A stretch of DNA of 45,075 nucleotides from Bradyrhizobium tropiciagri (GCF_001189845.1 NZ_LFLZ01000071.1:1-45075), one strand, 5' to 3'. Counted from the first letter of the stretch, positions 31,896 through 41,295 are shown. Numbers and translations are program-made. Notes: a model not told the origin generated them from the sequence alone.

Positions 31896-33061
31896 CATCT
31901 GCGGCCAAGGAGCTGCCACCGGCTAACGAGCCGGAGCACATCGCGCGCGCCCTGCGGCTCGCCGAGGTGTTTGCGGCGCGTGCACCTGCACATGATCGCG
32001 ACGCCAGCTTTCCCTTTGAGAATTTCGCCGATCTGTCGCGCGACGGCCTGCTGGCGCTGACCGTGCCCGCTGCGCTCGGCGGCGGCGGGGCGGGTGCCCG
32101 CGAGGCGACGCGCGTGCTCGGCATCATCGGCAAGGCCGACCCATCGACCGCGCTGGTGCTGTCAATGCATTATATCCAGCACCTTGTGATGGCACGCAGC
32201 ACCCGTTGGCCGGCACGTCTTTCGCGCAAGCTTGCGAAGGAGACGGTCGAGGGCGTGGCACTGATCAATGCGCTGCGTGTCGAGCCTGAGCTTGGTTCGC
32301 CCGCGCGCGGCGGCCTGCCGGCGACGACAGCGCGCCGCACCGAGACCGGCTGGCGGCTGACCGGCCGCAAGATCTATTCGACCGGGGCGCCGATCCTGAA
32401 ATGGTACGCGGTCTGGGCGAAGACCGACGAGCAGGACGCCCGTGTCGGACAATTTCTGGTTCCGGCCGGATTACCGGGCACGCGGATCGAGGAAACCTGG
32501 GATCATCTCGGCCTGCGCGCCAGCGGCAGCCACACCGTGGTCTTCGACGACGTGGTGTTTCCGCTGGACTACGAGATCGACGTCCGCAGGCCCGACGACT
32601 GGAAGGTTCCTGACGTCACCCAGGCGACCGTGCATGCGGTGTTCGTCGCCGCGATCTATGACGGCATCGCACGCGCCGCCCGCGACTGGCTGGTCAAATT
32701 CCTGAAGGAGAGGGTGCCCGCCAATCTCGGCGCACCGCTGGCGACGTTGCCACGGATGCAGGAGGTCGTCGGCGGGATCGAGGCGCGCCTTGCCGTCAAT
32801 GCCCGCCTGATCGACAGTTTCGCCGCCGATTTCGATAACGGCTTCCCGCCCTCCGCGATCGAGTCTAACATCATCAAGCTGACGGTGACCAATAACGCCG
32901 CGGCAGTGGTGGAGGATGCCTTGTCGCTGACCAGCAATCACGGCCTGTCGCGAACCAATCCGCTGGAGCGGCATTACCGCGACGTGCTGTGCGGCCGCGT
33001 CCATACCCCGCAAGACGATGCCACCCGAGTCTCCGCCGGACGCTTCGCGCTGGGCGTCTGA
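31892..33061 (+). CDS. Acyl-CoA dehydrogenase-family flavoprotein (SfnB/DszC-like, sulfur acquisition)
   Basis: From GTG 31892 this is 389 residues; the start overlaps the ATPase stop (GTGA). The protein has the acyl-CoA dehydrogenase layout: N-terminal helical domain (ENFADLSRDGLLALTVPAALGG), middle beta domain (ETGWRLTGRKIYSTGAPI, then WDHLGLRASGSHTVVFDDV) and C-terminal helices ending in HYRDVLCGRVHTPQDD. That ending and the sulfonate context point to the SfnB/DszC-type flavin monooxygenase branch rather than fatty-acid oxidation. It likely acts with a reduced flavin partner, though no flavin reductase gene is in the window. Confidence 0.87.
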
Positions 33062-33094
33062 AAACAACAGCCAACAACAACGGAGTTCCCAATC

Positions 33095-34189
33095 ATGCCG
33101 GTCGAGTTCATCGGCTTCATCACCAACAACAATGCCTCCGAGACCATCGTCCGCACAGGGCCGGTGCTCGATCCGCCCTATATCGAGACGGTCGCCAAGG
33201 CGCATGAGCTCGCCGGCTTCGATCGCGCGCTGCTCGCGTTCCACTCGACGACGCCGGATGCATTGCAGGTCGCACAGCATGTGCTCACGATTACCAAGCA
33301 GCTGAAAGTGATGATCGCGCAGCGGCCGGGCTTCACCGCGCCGACGCTGCTGGCGCGCCAGCTCGCGACGCTGGATCAGTTCTATGGCGGCCGGGTCTCG
33401 CTGCACGTCATCACCGGCGGCAACGCCATCGAGCTACGCCAGGACGGCAACACGCTCGACGACAAGGACGAGCGCTACGCCCGCACCAGCGAATTCCTCG
33501 ACGTGGTGCGGCTGGAATGGACCAGCGAGAAGCCGTTCAACTACACCGGCAAGTATTACAACGTCGAGAACGGCTTCTCGCAGGTGAAGCCGTTGCAGAA
33601 GGGCGGCATCTACACCTTCGTCGGCGGCGGCTCGGACGCCGCGGTCGAGGTCGCGGGCAAGCACGCCGATACTTTTGCGCTGTGGGGGGAATCCTACGCC
33701 CAGGTGCGCGACGTCACTGCGCGGGTGCGCGCCGCTGCGGCGAAGCACGGCCGGCCGACGCCGCGCTTCAGCTTGTCGGTGCGGCCGATCCTGGCCGACA
33801 CCGAGGAGAAGGCGTGGGCGAAGGCTGAGCATATCCTCGAGCGCGCCACGGCTTTGCAGGACCAGACCGGTTACCGCCGGCCCAATCACGCGACCGATGG
33901 CGCCAAGCGGCTCCTCGCGCTGGCGGATCAAGGCACCCGGATCGACAAGCGGCTGTGGACCGAGATCGCAAAACTCACCGGTGCCAACAGCAACACCACG
34001 GCGCTGGTCGGCACGCCCGAGCAGGTCGCCGAGGTGTTTGCCGATTATTACAACCTCGGCGTCAGCCACTTCCTGATCCGCGGCTTTGATCCGCTGGTCG
34101 ATGCGATCGACTATGGCCGTGAGCTGATCCCGTTGACGCGCAAGCTGATCGCCGCGCGCGATCAGCAGCGGGGGATCGCCGCCGAATGA
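33095..34189 (+). CDS. LLM-class FMNH2-dependent alkanesulfonate monooxygenase (SsuD-like)
   Basis: This 364-residue member of the bacterial luciferase superfamily cleaves the carbon-sulfur bond of sulfonates, releasing sulfite and an aldehyde. Recognisable segments are AKAHELAGFDRALLAFHST, then LKVMIAQRPGFTAPTLLARQLATLDQ, GRVSLHVITGG and the SsuD-type YYNVENGF. The length fits SsuD (about 380). ATG 33095 has CGGAG upstream and lies 33 bases after the dehydrogenase. Its stop overlaps the following binding protein start (ATGA). It is the key enzyme of the cluster. The required NADPH:FMN reductase must be encoded elsewhere. Confidence 0.92.
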   Translation: MPVEFIGFITNNNASETIVRTGPVLDPPYIETVAKAHELAGFDRALLAFHSTTPDALQVAQHVLTITKQLKVMIAQRPGFTAPTLLARQLATLDQFYGGRVSLHVITGGNAIELRQDGNTLDDKDERYARTSEFLDVVRLEWTSEKPFNYTGKYYNVENGFSQVKPLQKGGIYTFVGGGSDAAVEVAGKHADTFALWGESYAQVRDVTARVRAAAAKHGRPTPRFSLSVRPILADTEEKAWAKAEHILERATALQDQTGYRRPNHATDGAKRLLALADQGTRIDKRLWTEIAKLTGANSNTTALVGTPEQVAEVFADYYNLGVSHFLIRGFDPLVDAIDYGRELIPLTRKLIAARDQQRGIAAE

Positions 34190-35126
34190 TCCGTCTCATT
34201 GTCGCGGCAGCGTTTGCGCTCGCCGCCATCGACGCGCCTTCGCGCAGCCCACGCTGCGCGTCGGCGACCAGAAGGGCAATTCGCAGGCCGTGATGGAAGC
34301 GGCCGGCGTGCTCAAGGACGTTCCATACAAGATCGAATGGAAGGAGTTCGCCGCGGCGGCGCCGCTGCTGGAGGCGCTCGGGGCGGGTGCGATCGACACC
34401 GGCCTGGTCGGCGACGCGCCGTTCACCTTCGCGGCCGCGGCGAAAATTCCGGTCAAGGCGATCGCGGCCGTGCGGCAGTCACGCGACGGGCTTGCGGTCG
34501 TGGTGCCGGAAAATTCCGCGATCAAAAGCTTCGACGATTTGCGCGGCAAGAAGATCGCAACCGGCCGCGGCTCGATCGGCCATCAGCTGATCCTGGCGGC
34601 GCTGGAATCCAGGGGTTGGCAGGCCAGCGACGTGCAGATCGTGTTCCTCGCGCCGTCGGACGCGAAGGTCGCCTACACGCAAGGTGCTGTCGACGCCTGG
34701 TCGACCTGGGAGCCTTATGTGAGCCAGGAAGAGGTGCTGTTCAAGTCGCGCCGCGTCATCACGGCCGACGGCATCACGCCCGGCCTCGGCTTCCAGGTTG
34801 CGACGCCGGACGCGATCAAGGCCAAGCGCGCCGAACTGGAGGATTTCGTGCGGCGGCTGGCGGCCGCGCGCGCGTGGTCGCAGAACAATGTCGAGGGTTA
34901 TGCTGCGACCTGGGGCAAATTGATGAACATCCCGCCCGCGGTGCCGCTGAACTGGCTGACGCGGGCAAAAATCCGCATCGCGCCGATCGACGACGGCGTG
35001 GTCGCCGACGAGCAGAAGACCATCGATCTCTACGACCGCTGGGGCTTGATCCGCCAGAAGATCAACGCCGCCGATATCGTCGACCGCTCGTTCGCGGCGG
35101 CCGTAGAGAAGGGCGCGGGGTTGTAG
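34186..35126 (+). pseudogene. SsuA-like sulfonate-binding protein gene, frameshifted in the signal peptide
   Basis: ATG 34186 overlaps the SsuD-like stop (ATGA) and opens a signal peptide, MIRLIVAAAFALAA. The mature protein (AFAQPTLRVGDQKGNSQAV) continues in the next frame from about 34236. Restoring one G (GCG-GCC instead of GCGCC at 34234-34238) joins them into about 313 residues. The rest is intact: YKIEWKEFAAAAPLLEALGAGAIDTG, DAWSTWEPYVS. It is a paralogue of 27557-28549. Either the gene has lost export, or the sequence has a one-base error; GTG 34290 could start a truncated cytoplasmic form. Confidence 0.8.
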
Positions 35127-35173
35127 AGCGCGACGGCATAGGCGGCCGGCGCTGCAATTGCACCAAACATCAG

Positions 35174-35297
35174 CGTCGTCCTGGCGAAAGCCAGGACCCA
35201 TTACCCCAATCGTCTGCTTCTTGGACGACGCTGGGGCCGCTATCCCGCTCATCATCAAATTCGGTGGTTATGGGTCCTGGCTTTCGCCAGGACGACG
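35174..35297. repeat. 28-base perfect inverted repeat with 68-base spacer
   Basis: The arms 35174-35201 and 35270-35297 are exact complements, each containing the smaller palindrome CCTGGCGAAAGCCAGG. The form (CGTCGTCC at one end, GACCCAT at the inner end) matches a repeat family common between genes in Bradyrhizobium-like genomes. It fills a third of the 378-base gap 35127-35504, which otherwise holds no gene. Confidence 0.75.
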
Positions 35298-35504
35298 GGC
35301 GTGGAGAGGACGCGCCAATTTTCATCACGCTAACGAATCCGTGATCACCAAAACATCCATTTGTCCCACGGCAGCCGCGCGGCAAGGATTTTCCTCACGT
35401 CGTGCATTCTGGAATGGCAACATTGCTATTTTCGTCATCCCCTTGCCGTGCCCTCCCGCGCCGCCAAAATCAAAAGCACGAACAATCGAGTCCGGGAGAT
35501 CACC

Positions 35505-36350
35505 ATGGGCCTTCAAGAAACTCGCATCGAGTCGCTGCCGTTTGTGACTGCTGAGCTGAACTACCTCGCGCCGACGCCGGGTAAGCCCCGGACCTACGCT
35601 TTCGACCCCCCGCCCGGCGAACCCAAATCCACCGCGCTGCCCGAACCCCACAACGTTCCGATCTTTGACGGGCGCCTGATCGCCGACAGCTTCTCGCTCG
35701 ACCGCGAGGGCTTTGCGCTGGTCAAGCATCCGACCGTCGTGAAGGACTATTACGACGACAACGAAGTCCGCAACGTCTACTACCCGGCCGTCGAAGCCTT
35801 CCTCAAGGCGACGCTGAAGGCCGATCGCGTCTTCATCTTCGACCACACCGTGCGCAGGCGCGTCGAGGGTGCGGCTGACATCCGCGGCGGCGGTCCGCGC
35901 CAGCCCGCGACCCGCGTCCATGTCGACCAGACCGCTGCCTCCGGCCATAACCGTGTGTTCGAGCATCTGCCCGACGAGGCCGAGCAGCTCGTCAAGGGCC
36001 GCGTCCAGGTGATCAATCTGTGGCGCCCGATCCGCGGTCCGCTGCGCGATTCACCGCTCGCGATGGCCGACGGCACCACGATCGCGCCGGAGGATCTGAT
36101 CGCTTCGGATCTGATCTATCCGAACCGCAGCGGCGAGACCTATTCGGTGAAGTACAATCCGAACCATCGCTGGTTCTACATTCCCGAGATGACGCCGGAC
36201 GAGGCGATCCTGCTGAAATGCTACGACTCGGCGACCGACGGCCGGACGCGGTTTGGGCCGCACACGGCGTTCGTCGATCCGACCACGCCGGCCGATGCCG
36301 CGCCGCGCGAGAGCATCGAGCTGCGGACGCTGGTGTTCCATAAGCAGTAG
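35505..36350 (+). CDS. CmcJ/NvfI-family oxidoreductase (non-haem iron, 2-oxoglutarate-like)
   Basis: This 281-residue protein resembles the CmcJ/NvfI family (cephamycin and fungal meroterpenoid tailoring enzymes). Visible features are TRVHVDQTAASG, with His139 and Asp141 as candidate iron ligands, NLWRPIRGPLRDSPLAMAD, and HRWFYIPEM with His221 as candidate third ligand. The family-typical ending RTRFGPHTAFVDPTTP lies at 247-262. ATG 35505 has GGGAG eight bases upstream; the longer open frame before it lacks coding character. It stands alone after a repeat; the MFS carrier follows 131 bases later. The substrate is unknown. Confidence 0.8.
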   Translation: MGLQETRIESLPFVTAELNYLAPTPGKPRTYAFDPPPGEPKSTALPEPHNVPIFDGRLIADSFSLDREGFALVKHPTVVKDYYDDNEVRNVYYPAVEAFLKATLKADRVFIFDHTVRRRVEGAADIRGGGPRQPATRVHVDQTAASGHNRVFEHLPDEAEQLVKGRVQVINLWRPIRGPLRDSPLAMADGTTIAPEDLIASDLIYPNRSGETYSVKYNPNHRWFYIPEMTPDEAILLKCYDSATDGRTRFGPHTAFVDPTTPADAAPRESIELRTLVFHKQ

Positions 36351-36360
36351 TCGCGAAACA

Positions 36361-36395
36361 GGTGCGCTCCCTCTCCCGCTTGCGGTAGAGGGAAG
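36361..36395. repeat. Decayed half of the CTCCCTCTCCCGC repeat
   Basis: GTGCGCTCCCTCTCCCGCTTGC is followed by GGTAGAGGGAAG, an imperfect complement. The same text appears at 27365 and 45011. It lies 10 bases after the CmcJ-like gene and may serve as its terminator. Confidence 0.55.
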
Positions 36396-36481
36396 TACCG
36401 AAATTGCTGTGCCTCAAATCTTGGCACCATCAGCCCAATAATGTTACGCCCTCCCCAAGATGCTTGGGGAATAGGCGATTC

Positions 36482-37726
36482 ATGGACGGCGTGGTGACGA
36501 AAGGAGAGGCGGGGATCGGGTTCCGCGCCCTGGTTCTTGCACTTCTGGCATTGGCCTCGGGCCACATGCTGTCGACGCTGCTGCGGACTATCCCGGCGAT
36601 CAGCCTCGACCTGATGGCGCGTGACTTCGGCACCTCGCCGCAGGCGCTGGCGAGCCTCACCTCGATCTATCATTTCTCCTTTGCCGCTTCGCAAATCCCG
36701 GTCGGCGCCGCGATGGACCGGTTTGGCGTGCGGCCAGTGTCGCTGAGCCTGCTCGCCGGTACCGTGGTCGGGACGCTGGTCTCGGCGGTTGCGACGGGGC
36801 CTGCGAGCTTCGTGCTCGGACAATTGATGCTCGGTGTCGCCACCTCGGGCATGCTGATGTGCCCGATGACGCTCGCCGCCAAGCAGATGTCGGCGGCGAA
36901 GTTCGGCCTGTGGTCCGGCCTGATCCTCTCGATCGGCAATATCGGCATGCTGTTGTCGGCGAGCCCGCTGGCCTTCGTGGTCGATCAGTTCGGCTGGCGC
37001 GCCGGTTTCTGGGTCTCGGCCGGCTTCGGTATTGCGGTGCTGATCGCGGTGTTCGCGCTGGTGCCGCGGCAGCCGGCGGCGCATGCGGATGATTCCTCGC
37101 CGCTGCACCAGATGGCCGAGGTGCTGCGGCTCGGCCTGTCGCGCGGCCTGCGCGGGCTGATCGCGCTGTCGCTGGTGTCGCTCGGCGCATCGCTGACCTT
37201 GCGCGGCTTGTGGGGCGGGCCGTGGCTGATGGATGTGAAGGGGCTCAGCCGCATCGAGGCCGGCAACGTGCTCGGCCTGTTCACGCTGGCGATGATCGTC
37301 GGCCCGGCCTGCATCGGCGCCTTCGATCGCAAGTTCGGGCATCGTCGCACCATGGTGGCGGCAACCCATGCCATCGCCGCACTGCTGCTGGTAGCGATGG
37401 CGGCCGGCGCGCCGCACTTCCCGGTCTCGAACCTGTTCGGCGTTGCCGTGATGCCGACGCAATATGACCTGGTGCTGCTGATCCTGATCGGGCTCGCGAC
37501 GTCGGCGCAGCCGCTGATCTACGGCATGACGCGGCAGCTCGTCGACGCGCAGAATACCGGCAAGGCGCTGTCGTCGGTCAATCTCGCGTTCTTCCTCGGC
37601 GCGGCGCTGCTGCAATCCAGCACCGCCGGCGTCGCGGCGCTGTTCGGGCTGCCCGCAGTGCTGTTGTTCATCGCCGCCGCGCTGGCGATCGGGATCGTGC
37701 TGTTCTGGGCTTACACCAAGCCTTAG
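36482..37726 (+). CDS. Major facilitator superfamily transporter
   Basis: This 414-residue protein has twelve predicted helices. Helix 1 is ALVLALLALASGHMLSTLLR. The MFS signature loop 2-3 is GAAMDRFGVRPVSLSLLAG (G-x-x-x-D-R-F-G-x-R). A central hydrophilic loop (PRQPAAHADDSSPLHQM) separates the two halves. ATG 36482 is taken as start; an open frame upstream begins in a repeat. It lies downstream of the CmcJ-like gene on the same strand and could export or import that enzyme's compound, but the substrate cannot be read. It is convergent with the anti-sigma gene, 13 bases apart. Confidence 0.88.
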   Translation: MDGVVTKGEAGIGFRALVLALLALASGHMLSTLLRTIPAISLDLMARDFGTSPQALASLTSIYHFSFAASQIPVGAAMDRFGVRPVSLSLLAGTVVGTLVSAVATGPASFVLGQLMLGVATSGMLMCPMTLAAKQMSAAKFGLWSGLILSIGNIGMLLSASPLAFVVDQFGWRAGFWVSAGFGIAVLIAVFALVPRQPAAHADDSSPLHQMAEVLRLGLSRGLRGLIALSLVSLGASLTLRGLWGGPWLMDVKGLSRIEAGNVLGLFTLAMIVGPACIGAFDRKFGHRRTMVAATHAIAALLLVAMAAGAPHFPVSNLFGVAVMPTQYDLVLLILIGLATSAQPLIYGMTRQLVDAQNTGKALSSVNLAFFLGAALLQSSTAGVAALFGLPAVLLFIAAALAIGIVLFWAYTKP

Positions 37727-37739
37727 TGCGTGGCTCCGA

Positions 37740-38510
37740 TCAGATCGTCTGCGCCTGCTTGCGGATCTCGTTGGCGAGCGGCTTGAGCTGCTCGGCTGCG
37801 CCCGGTCCCACGACGCTATAGCCCATTCCGCCATCGGCCCAGGAAAAGCCGGCGAAGTCGCTGCCCGAATGCGGCGCCATCGGCGCATTTTGATCCGTGG
37901 TCATCGGACGCGTGAGGACCACGAGTCGCTCGCCGTGATCGTCGTCATACATGAACATCGCCGCCGGACCATGCGCGGTCGGCACCACGCGTCCGCCCAT
38001 CAAACGATACCCCGACTTCGTCAGATCCGGCAGCTTGACCGGCTGTCGCAACCTGTTCGAGACCCACTGCACAAGCTCGTTGCTGTCGCGCAGCTCGACC
38101 GGCCGGGTCCGATCGGAGGCGTACACGTGATAGGAATCGCTTGCCTCCTGGGCCAGTGCTGCAAGCCCGCCTGCCGGCGCCTCGCTCGCGCCACGGATTG
38201 ACCAGCCACTGATACCGCCGATTGCAAGCATCAGCATCGCCGCGATCGCCCAGCGGAACGACGATGCCGACGAGCGGCGGCGTTTGCTCTCGATGATCCT
38301 GGACAGATTGAGCTGCGGCGGCAGCGGCTCCTCCGCAATCGGTGCCAGCGCCGAGCGCAGCAGGCTGCGCTGATCCGAAAAGGACGCGACGCGCTTTGCC
38401 ACATCCGGATGGCTCTCCAGATAGGCGGCGACCTCGGCCTGACGCTCCGGCTCGAGCGCGTGATCGACATAGGCGTGCAGATCGTCTTCCGAGATCGGAC
38501 GATTGCTCAT
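37740..38510 (-). CDS. Membrane-anchored anti-sigma factor
   Basis: This 256-residue protein has an N-terminal cytoplasmic helical domain (ISEDDLHAYVDHALEPERQAEVAAYLESHPDVAKRV), typical of RsiW-like anti-sigma factors but without the zinc-binding His-x3-Cys-x2-Cys. One transmembrane helix follows (about 86-104), then a periplasmic domain of 150 residues (SGYRLMGGRVVPTAHGPAAMFMYDDD). ATG 38510 overlaps the sigma gene stop by four bases, the usual coupled pair. It is expected to hold the ECF sigma factor inactive until a periplasmic signal arrives. The upstream DUF305 and beta-propeller genes suggest that signal. Confidence 0.88.
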   Translation of the reverse strand: MSNRPISEDDLHAYVDHALEPERQAEVAAYLESHPDVAKRVASFSDQRSLLRSALAPIAEEPLPPQLNLSRIIESKRRRSSASSFRWAIAAMLMLAIGGISGWSIRGASEAPAGGLAALAQEASDSYHVYASDRTRPVELRDSNELVQWVSNRLRQPVKLPDLTKSGYRLMGGRVVPTAHGPAAMFMYDDDHGERLVVLTRPMTTDQNAPMAPHSGSDFAGFSWADGGMGYSVVGPGAAEQLKPLANEIRKQAQTI

Positions 38511-39037
38511 GGCTTGCTCCGCAACTGCACGACATTCCTCTGCTGGTGATCCGCGGGCCTTTCGAGCTCTTGCTGTAATCTCTCACGTGCCCGCGACAGG
38601 CGCGACATCACGGTGCCGACGGGAATGTTGAGCACCTTGGCGGCCTCCGCATAGCTCAGGTCCTCGACGGCGACGAGCAGCAGCACGGCGCGCTGCTCGT
38701 CGGGAAGTCTTGCCAGTTTCGCGAGCACGTCCTGATACATCAATTTCTGTTCCTGATCGGCATTTTGTCCGATCTCGTGCTCGCCTGCCTCATCGATGGC
38801 GACGTGCTGGATGCGCGCGGACACGCTGCGGAACTGGTTGACGGCAAGGTTGTGCAGGATGGCAAACAGCCACGACTTCGGGCTGCCGGTGTCGCGCCGC
38901 TGGTCCCAATGACTGACGGCGCGCTCCAGGCAGTCCTGCACCAGATCGTCGGCGGCCGCGCGGTTGCGGACCAGCGAGCGCGCGTAGCGGCGCAGCGCTG
39001 GAATCATCGGCTCGATCTGGTGCAGCATGTCGCTCAT
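38507..39037 (-). CDS. ECF-type RNA polymerase sigma factor
   Basis: This 176-residue factor has region 2 at about 9-75 (LRRYARSLVRNRAAADDLVQDCLERA, then SWLFAILHNLAVNQFR) and region 4 at about 115-162 (LPDEQRAVLLLVAVEDLSYAEAAKVL, GTVMSRLSRARERL). Regions 1 and 3 are absent, as in ECF factors. Start and stop overlap the beta-propeller and anti-sigma genes by four bases each. It probably directs transcription of its own operon; the promoter sequence it reads was not identified. Confidence 0.93.
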   Translation of the reverse strand: MSDMLHQIEPMIPALRRYARSLVRNRAAADDLVQDCLERAVSHWDQRRDTGSPKSWLFAILHNLAVNQFRSVSARIQHVAIDEAGEHEIGQNADQEQKLMYQDVLAKLARLPDEQRAVLLLVAVEDLSYAEAAKVLNIPVGTVMSRLSRARERLQQELERPADHQQRNVVQLRSKP

Positions 39038-40490
39038 GGCGTCTGGACCTGCACGGCCGTGCCGAGTTTCGACGGCTCACCGGGCGCAATCACCAAACAG
39101 CGCCGTTCGGCCTTTGCCGAGCTTTGCACGATCTGCCGGATCGGGCCAGTCACGTTGACGATCGCGGAGCCCGCGGGGTTGGTCGTGAAAGCGGCGAGGG
39201 GCTGTGCCGTGCCGGTGCCATCGGCCCTGTCGGTCAATGCCAGCACATAATGCTGCTTCGGCTCGAGGCCGGTGACGGAGGCCTGCAGAACCTGGATCAA
39301 TCCCTGGTCGAACAGCGAGACGCTGGTCGGCGGCTTGTCGCCCTTGGTTTCCTTCTTCGGCGCAAGCGCGAGATGGGCGACCTGGCCGGCAACGCCGAGC
39401 GCTTGCAGGTTCTGGCGATCATCGGGATTCGGGGCTGCGTTCGGCACATAGGCGATCGCCTGCGGCGCCTGGCCGATCGGGATGTTGGCGATCACCTTGT
39501 TGGTCGCGGTGTCGATCGCGGCCAGCGCGTCGGCATTCTCGAGACCGACATAGATCCGCGTGCCGTCGCCCGACGGCCAGACGCCGTGCGGCAGGTTGCC
39601 GACCGGAATGGTCGCGACTTGCGAGAAGTCGTCGGTGCGGAACACCTTGACCTCGTTGGTCCCACCAATCGTGATGTAGGCGAAAGTGCCCTTCGCCGTC
39701 CTGGCGAAATTGACATGGTTGGTGATCGGGCCGGTGTCGATGGTCTTGATCGGATTGAACGGCGGCTTGGCGTTGAACACCTGGGTCTTGCCGGTGTCCT
39801 TCAGCGTGAACCACACCTGCTCGCCATCAGGCGAGGCCGCGATGTTCGGGCAGAACGGGCTCTCCTGCTTCACCTTGGCGACGATCTGGCGATCGGCCAC
39901 CGAGACCACGTCGGTCTCCGGATTGAACGACGAGCAGATGTAGCCGTATTTGCCATCGGGCGAGAAGATCTGCATGCCCGGCCCCGGCGGCACCTCGATG
40001 CGCGTGGTTTCCTTGAAGCTCTGCGCATCGATGACAGAGATGTAGTTCTCGCCGCGCACCGTGACCCAGACCTCCTTGCCGTCGGGCGTGAAGAAGGCTC
40101 GTGCGGCGACCGTCCGACATAGGTGACGTGCTTGACCGCGCTGGTCGCGGTGTCGATGAAGGTCACCGAGTTCGAGCCGATCGAGACCACCGCGAGGGTG
40201 TGGCGATCGGGCGAATAGCCCATGCCGTGGACCAGCACCTGGCCCTTGTAGAGCGGGCTGAAATTGCCGGGCTGCGGGTCGCCGAGCCTGATCACGCCGA
40301 GCAGCTTGTTGTCGACGGGATCGGTGACCGACACGGTGTTCGAGAACTGCTCGGCCGCATAGACGCGATCATGATGGCTGACCGGAATATCGGGTGATGC
40401 GGCGGTGCCCGGCGCCTGGCCGGCGAAGGCGGAAGTCGACAGCACGATCATGCTGGTGGCCAGCAGGGTTGTCAGGAATTGGCGGTTCAT
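39034..40490 (-). pseudogene. YVTN/YncE-family beta-propeller protein gene, one-base frameshift
   Basis: ATG 40490 opens a signal peptide (RQFLTTLLATSMIVLSTSAFA) and propeller blades (YAAEQFSNTVSVTDPVDNKLLGVIRLGD, then VSIGSNSVTFIDTATSAVKHVTYVG). At about 40098 the frame changes: HE is followed in the other frame by AFFTPDGKEVWVTVRGENYISVIDAQ and the remaining blades to 39034. Adding one G (GAG-GCC in place of GAGCC) restores about 485 residues. A C-terminal domain (about 350-485) follows the propeller. It is periplasmic, possibly metal-related given the DUF305 gene 12 bases upstream. Its stop overlaps the sigma start by four bases. Confidence 0.85.
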
Positions 40491-40502
40491 CGCGTCGTGC
40501 TC

Positions 40503-40979
40503 CTACTTCTTCATCTCGTGGGACATGTTCATGTGGTCGTGCGTGGTTGGTGCCGCTGGAGCGGGCTGCGTCGGCGCCGGCGCGGATGGCGTGACCGGCT
40601 GGCCGATCGCGAGTTTCATCGCGTCGATCTCCTGCTGCTGCTCGACGATGATCTCCTGCGCGATGCGGCGCAGCTGTTCGTTCTTGCCGTAGCGGAGCTC
40701 GATCACGGCCATGTCGATCGCGCCCTGGTGATGCGGCGTCATCATCGCGACGAAATCGCGGTCGATGTCGCCGCTCGGCTTGGCCGCCATGTCGGCCATC
40801 ATCTTGTTCATCGCGGCATCGTTCTCGGCGAGGAACGCGCTTTCCTCCGCCGTCGGCGCATTCTGGGCCGGCTGATGGGCCTCGTGCGCGAGCACAACCG
40901 GAGAGGCGGCAAGAGCAACCAGGACGCGCACGCCGAGCAGCGCGGCGCCAAGGCCAGGTTTGAAGAAACGCAGGATCAT
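40503..40979 (-). CDS. DUF305 exported protein with Met/His-rich tail
   Basis: This 158-residue protein has a signal peptide ending near VLAHE. The DUF305 hallmark MMTPHHQGAIDMA lies at 79-91, with the paired His83-His84. Helices around it (FLAENDAAMNKMMADM and EQLRRIAQEIIVEQQQEIDAM) form the ferritin-like four-helix core. The C-terminal tail (HDHMNMSHEM, 147-156) is rich in Met and His, as in periplasmic copper-binding proteins. ATG 40979 is chosen because the signal peptide begins there. It is the first gene of the beta-propeller, sigma and anti-sigma operon. Copper or other metal handling is likely but inferred. Confidence 0.88.
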   Translation of the reverse strand: MILRFFKPGLGAALLGVRVLVALAASPVVLAHEAHQPAQNAPTAEESAFLAENDAAMNKMMADMAAKPSGDIDRDFVAMMTPHHQGAIDMAVIELRYGKNEQLRRIAQEIIVEQQQEIDAMKLAIGQPVTPSAPAPTQPAPAAPTTHDHMNMSHEMKK

Positions 40980-41193
40980 CGGTTCACCCCGGAGGCTGTC
41001 GGAACGGGTTGTCGGAGAAGGTCTCCGCGAACCGGCCGTGACCGGTCCACGCATGCTATTCCGTTGGAAAATTCAGTTGGCTTGCGTGGGTGGGACGCAA
41101 TGGCGCGTCTTCTATTCCGCGGCGAAACCAAGAATCCTTGCCGATCACGACTTGCTGATCGATGGAATCATCGGACGCAATGGGAGGGCCGGT
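40980..41193. other. Divergent gap between the DUF305 operon and hydantoinase genes
   Basis: The 316-base gap to 41295 holds no gene. The minus strand should contain the ECF-dependent promoter of the DUF305 operon; GGAATA near 41065 on that strand is a possible -35-like element, but no reliable -10 partner could be fixed. Confidence 0.35.
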
Positions 41194-41221
41194 TTGCGAT
41201 CACGACACCTCTGGCTATAGG
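41194..41221 (+). promoter_or_regulatory. Candidate housekeeping promoter for the hydantoinase operon
   Basis: TTGCGA (41194-41199) and TATAGG (41216-41221) are separated by 16 bases, resembling a sigma-70 -35/-10 pair. The leader to ATG 41296 would be about 67 bases. This is a pattern match only. Confidence 0.4.
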
Positions 41222-41295
41222 ATGGAACCCGACGTTTCCCGCTGTCCAGTACAACATCACCAATCAGCGCAACCCCCTGCGCCAACAAGGCAAAG

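Noticed and set aside
35395..35450. Possible sigma-54 promoter (TGGCAA...TTGC) upstream of the CmcJ-like gene
   Set aside because: The spacing between the GG and GC elements is too short (seven bases, not ten).
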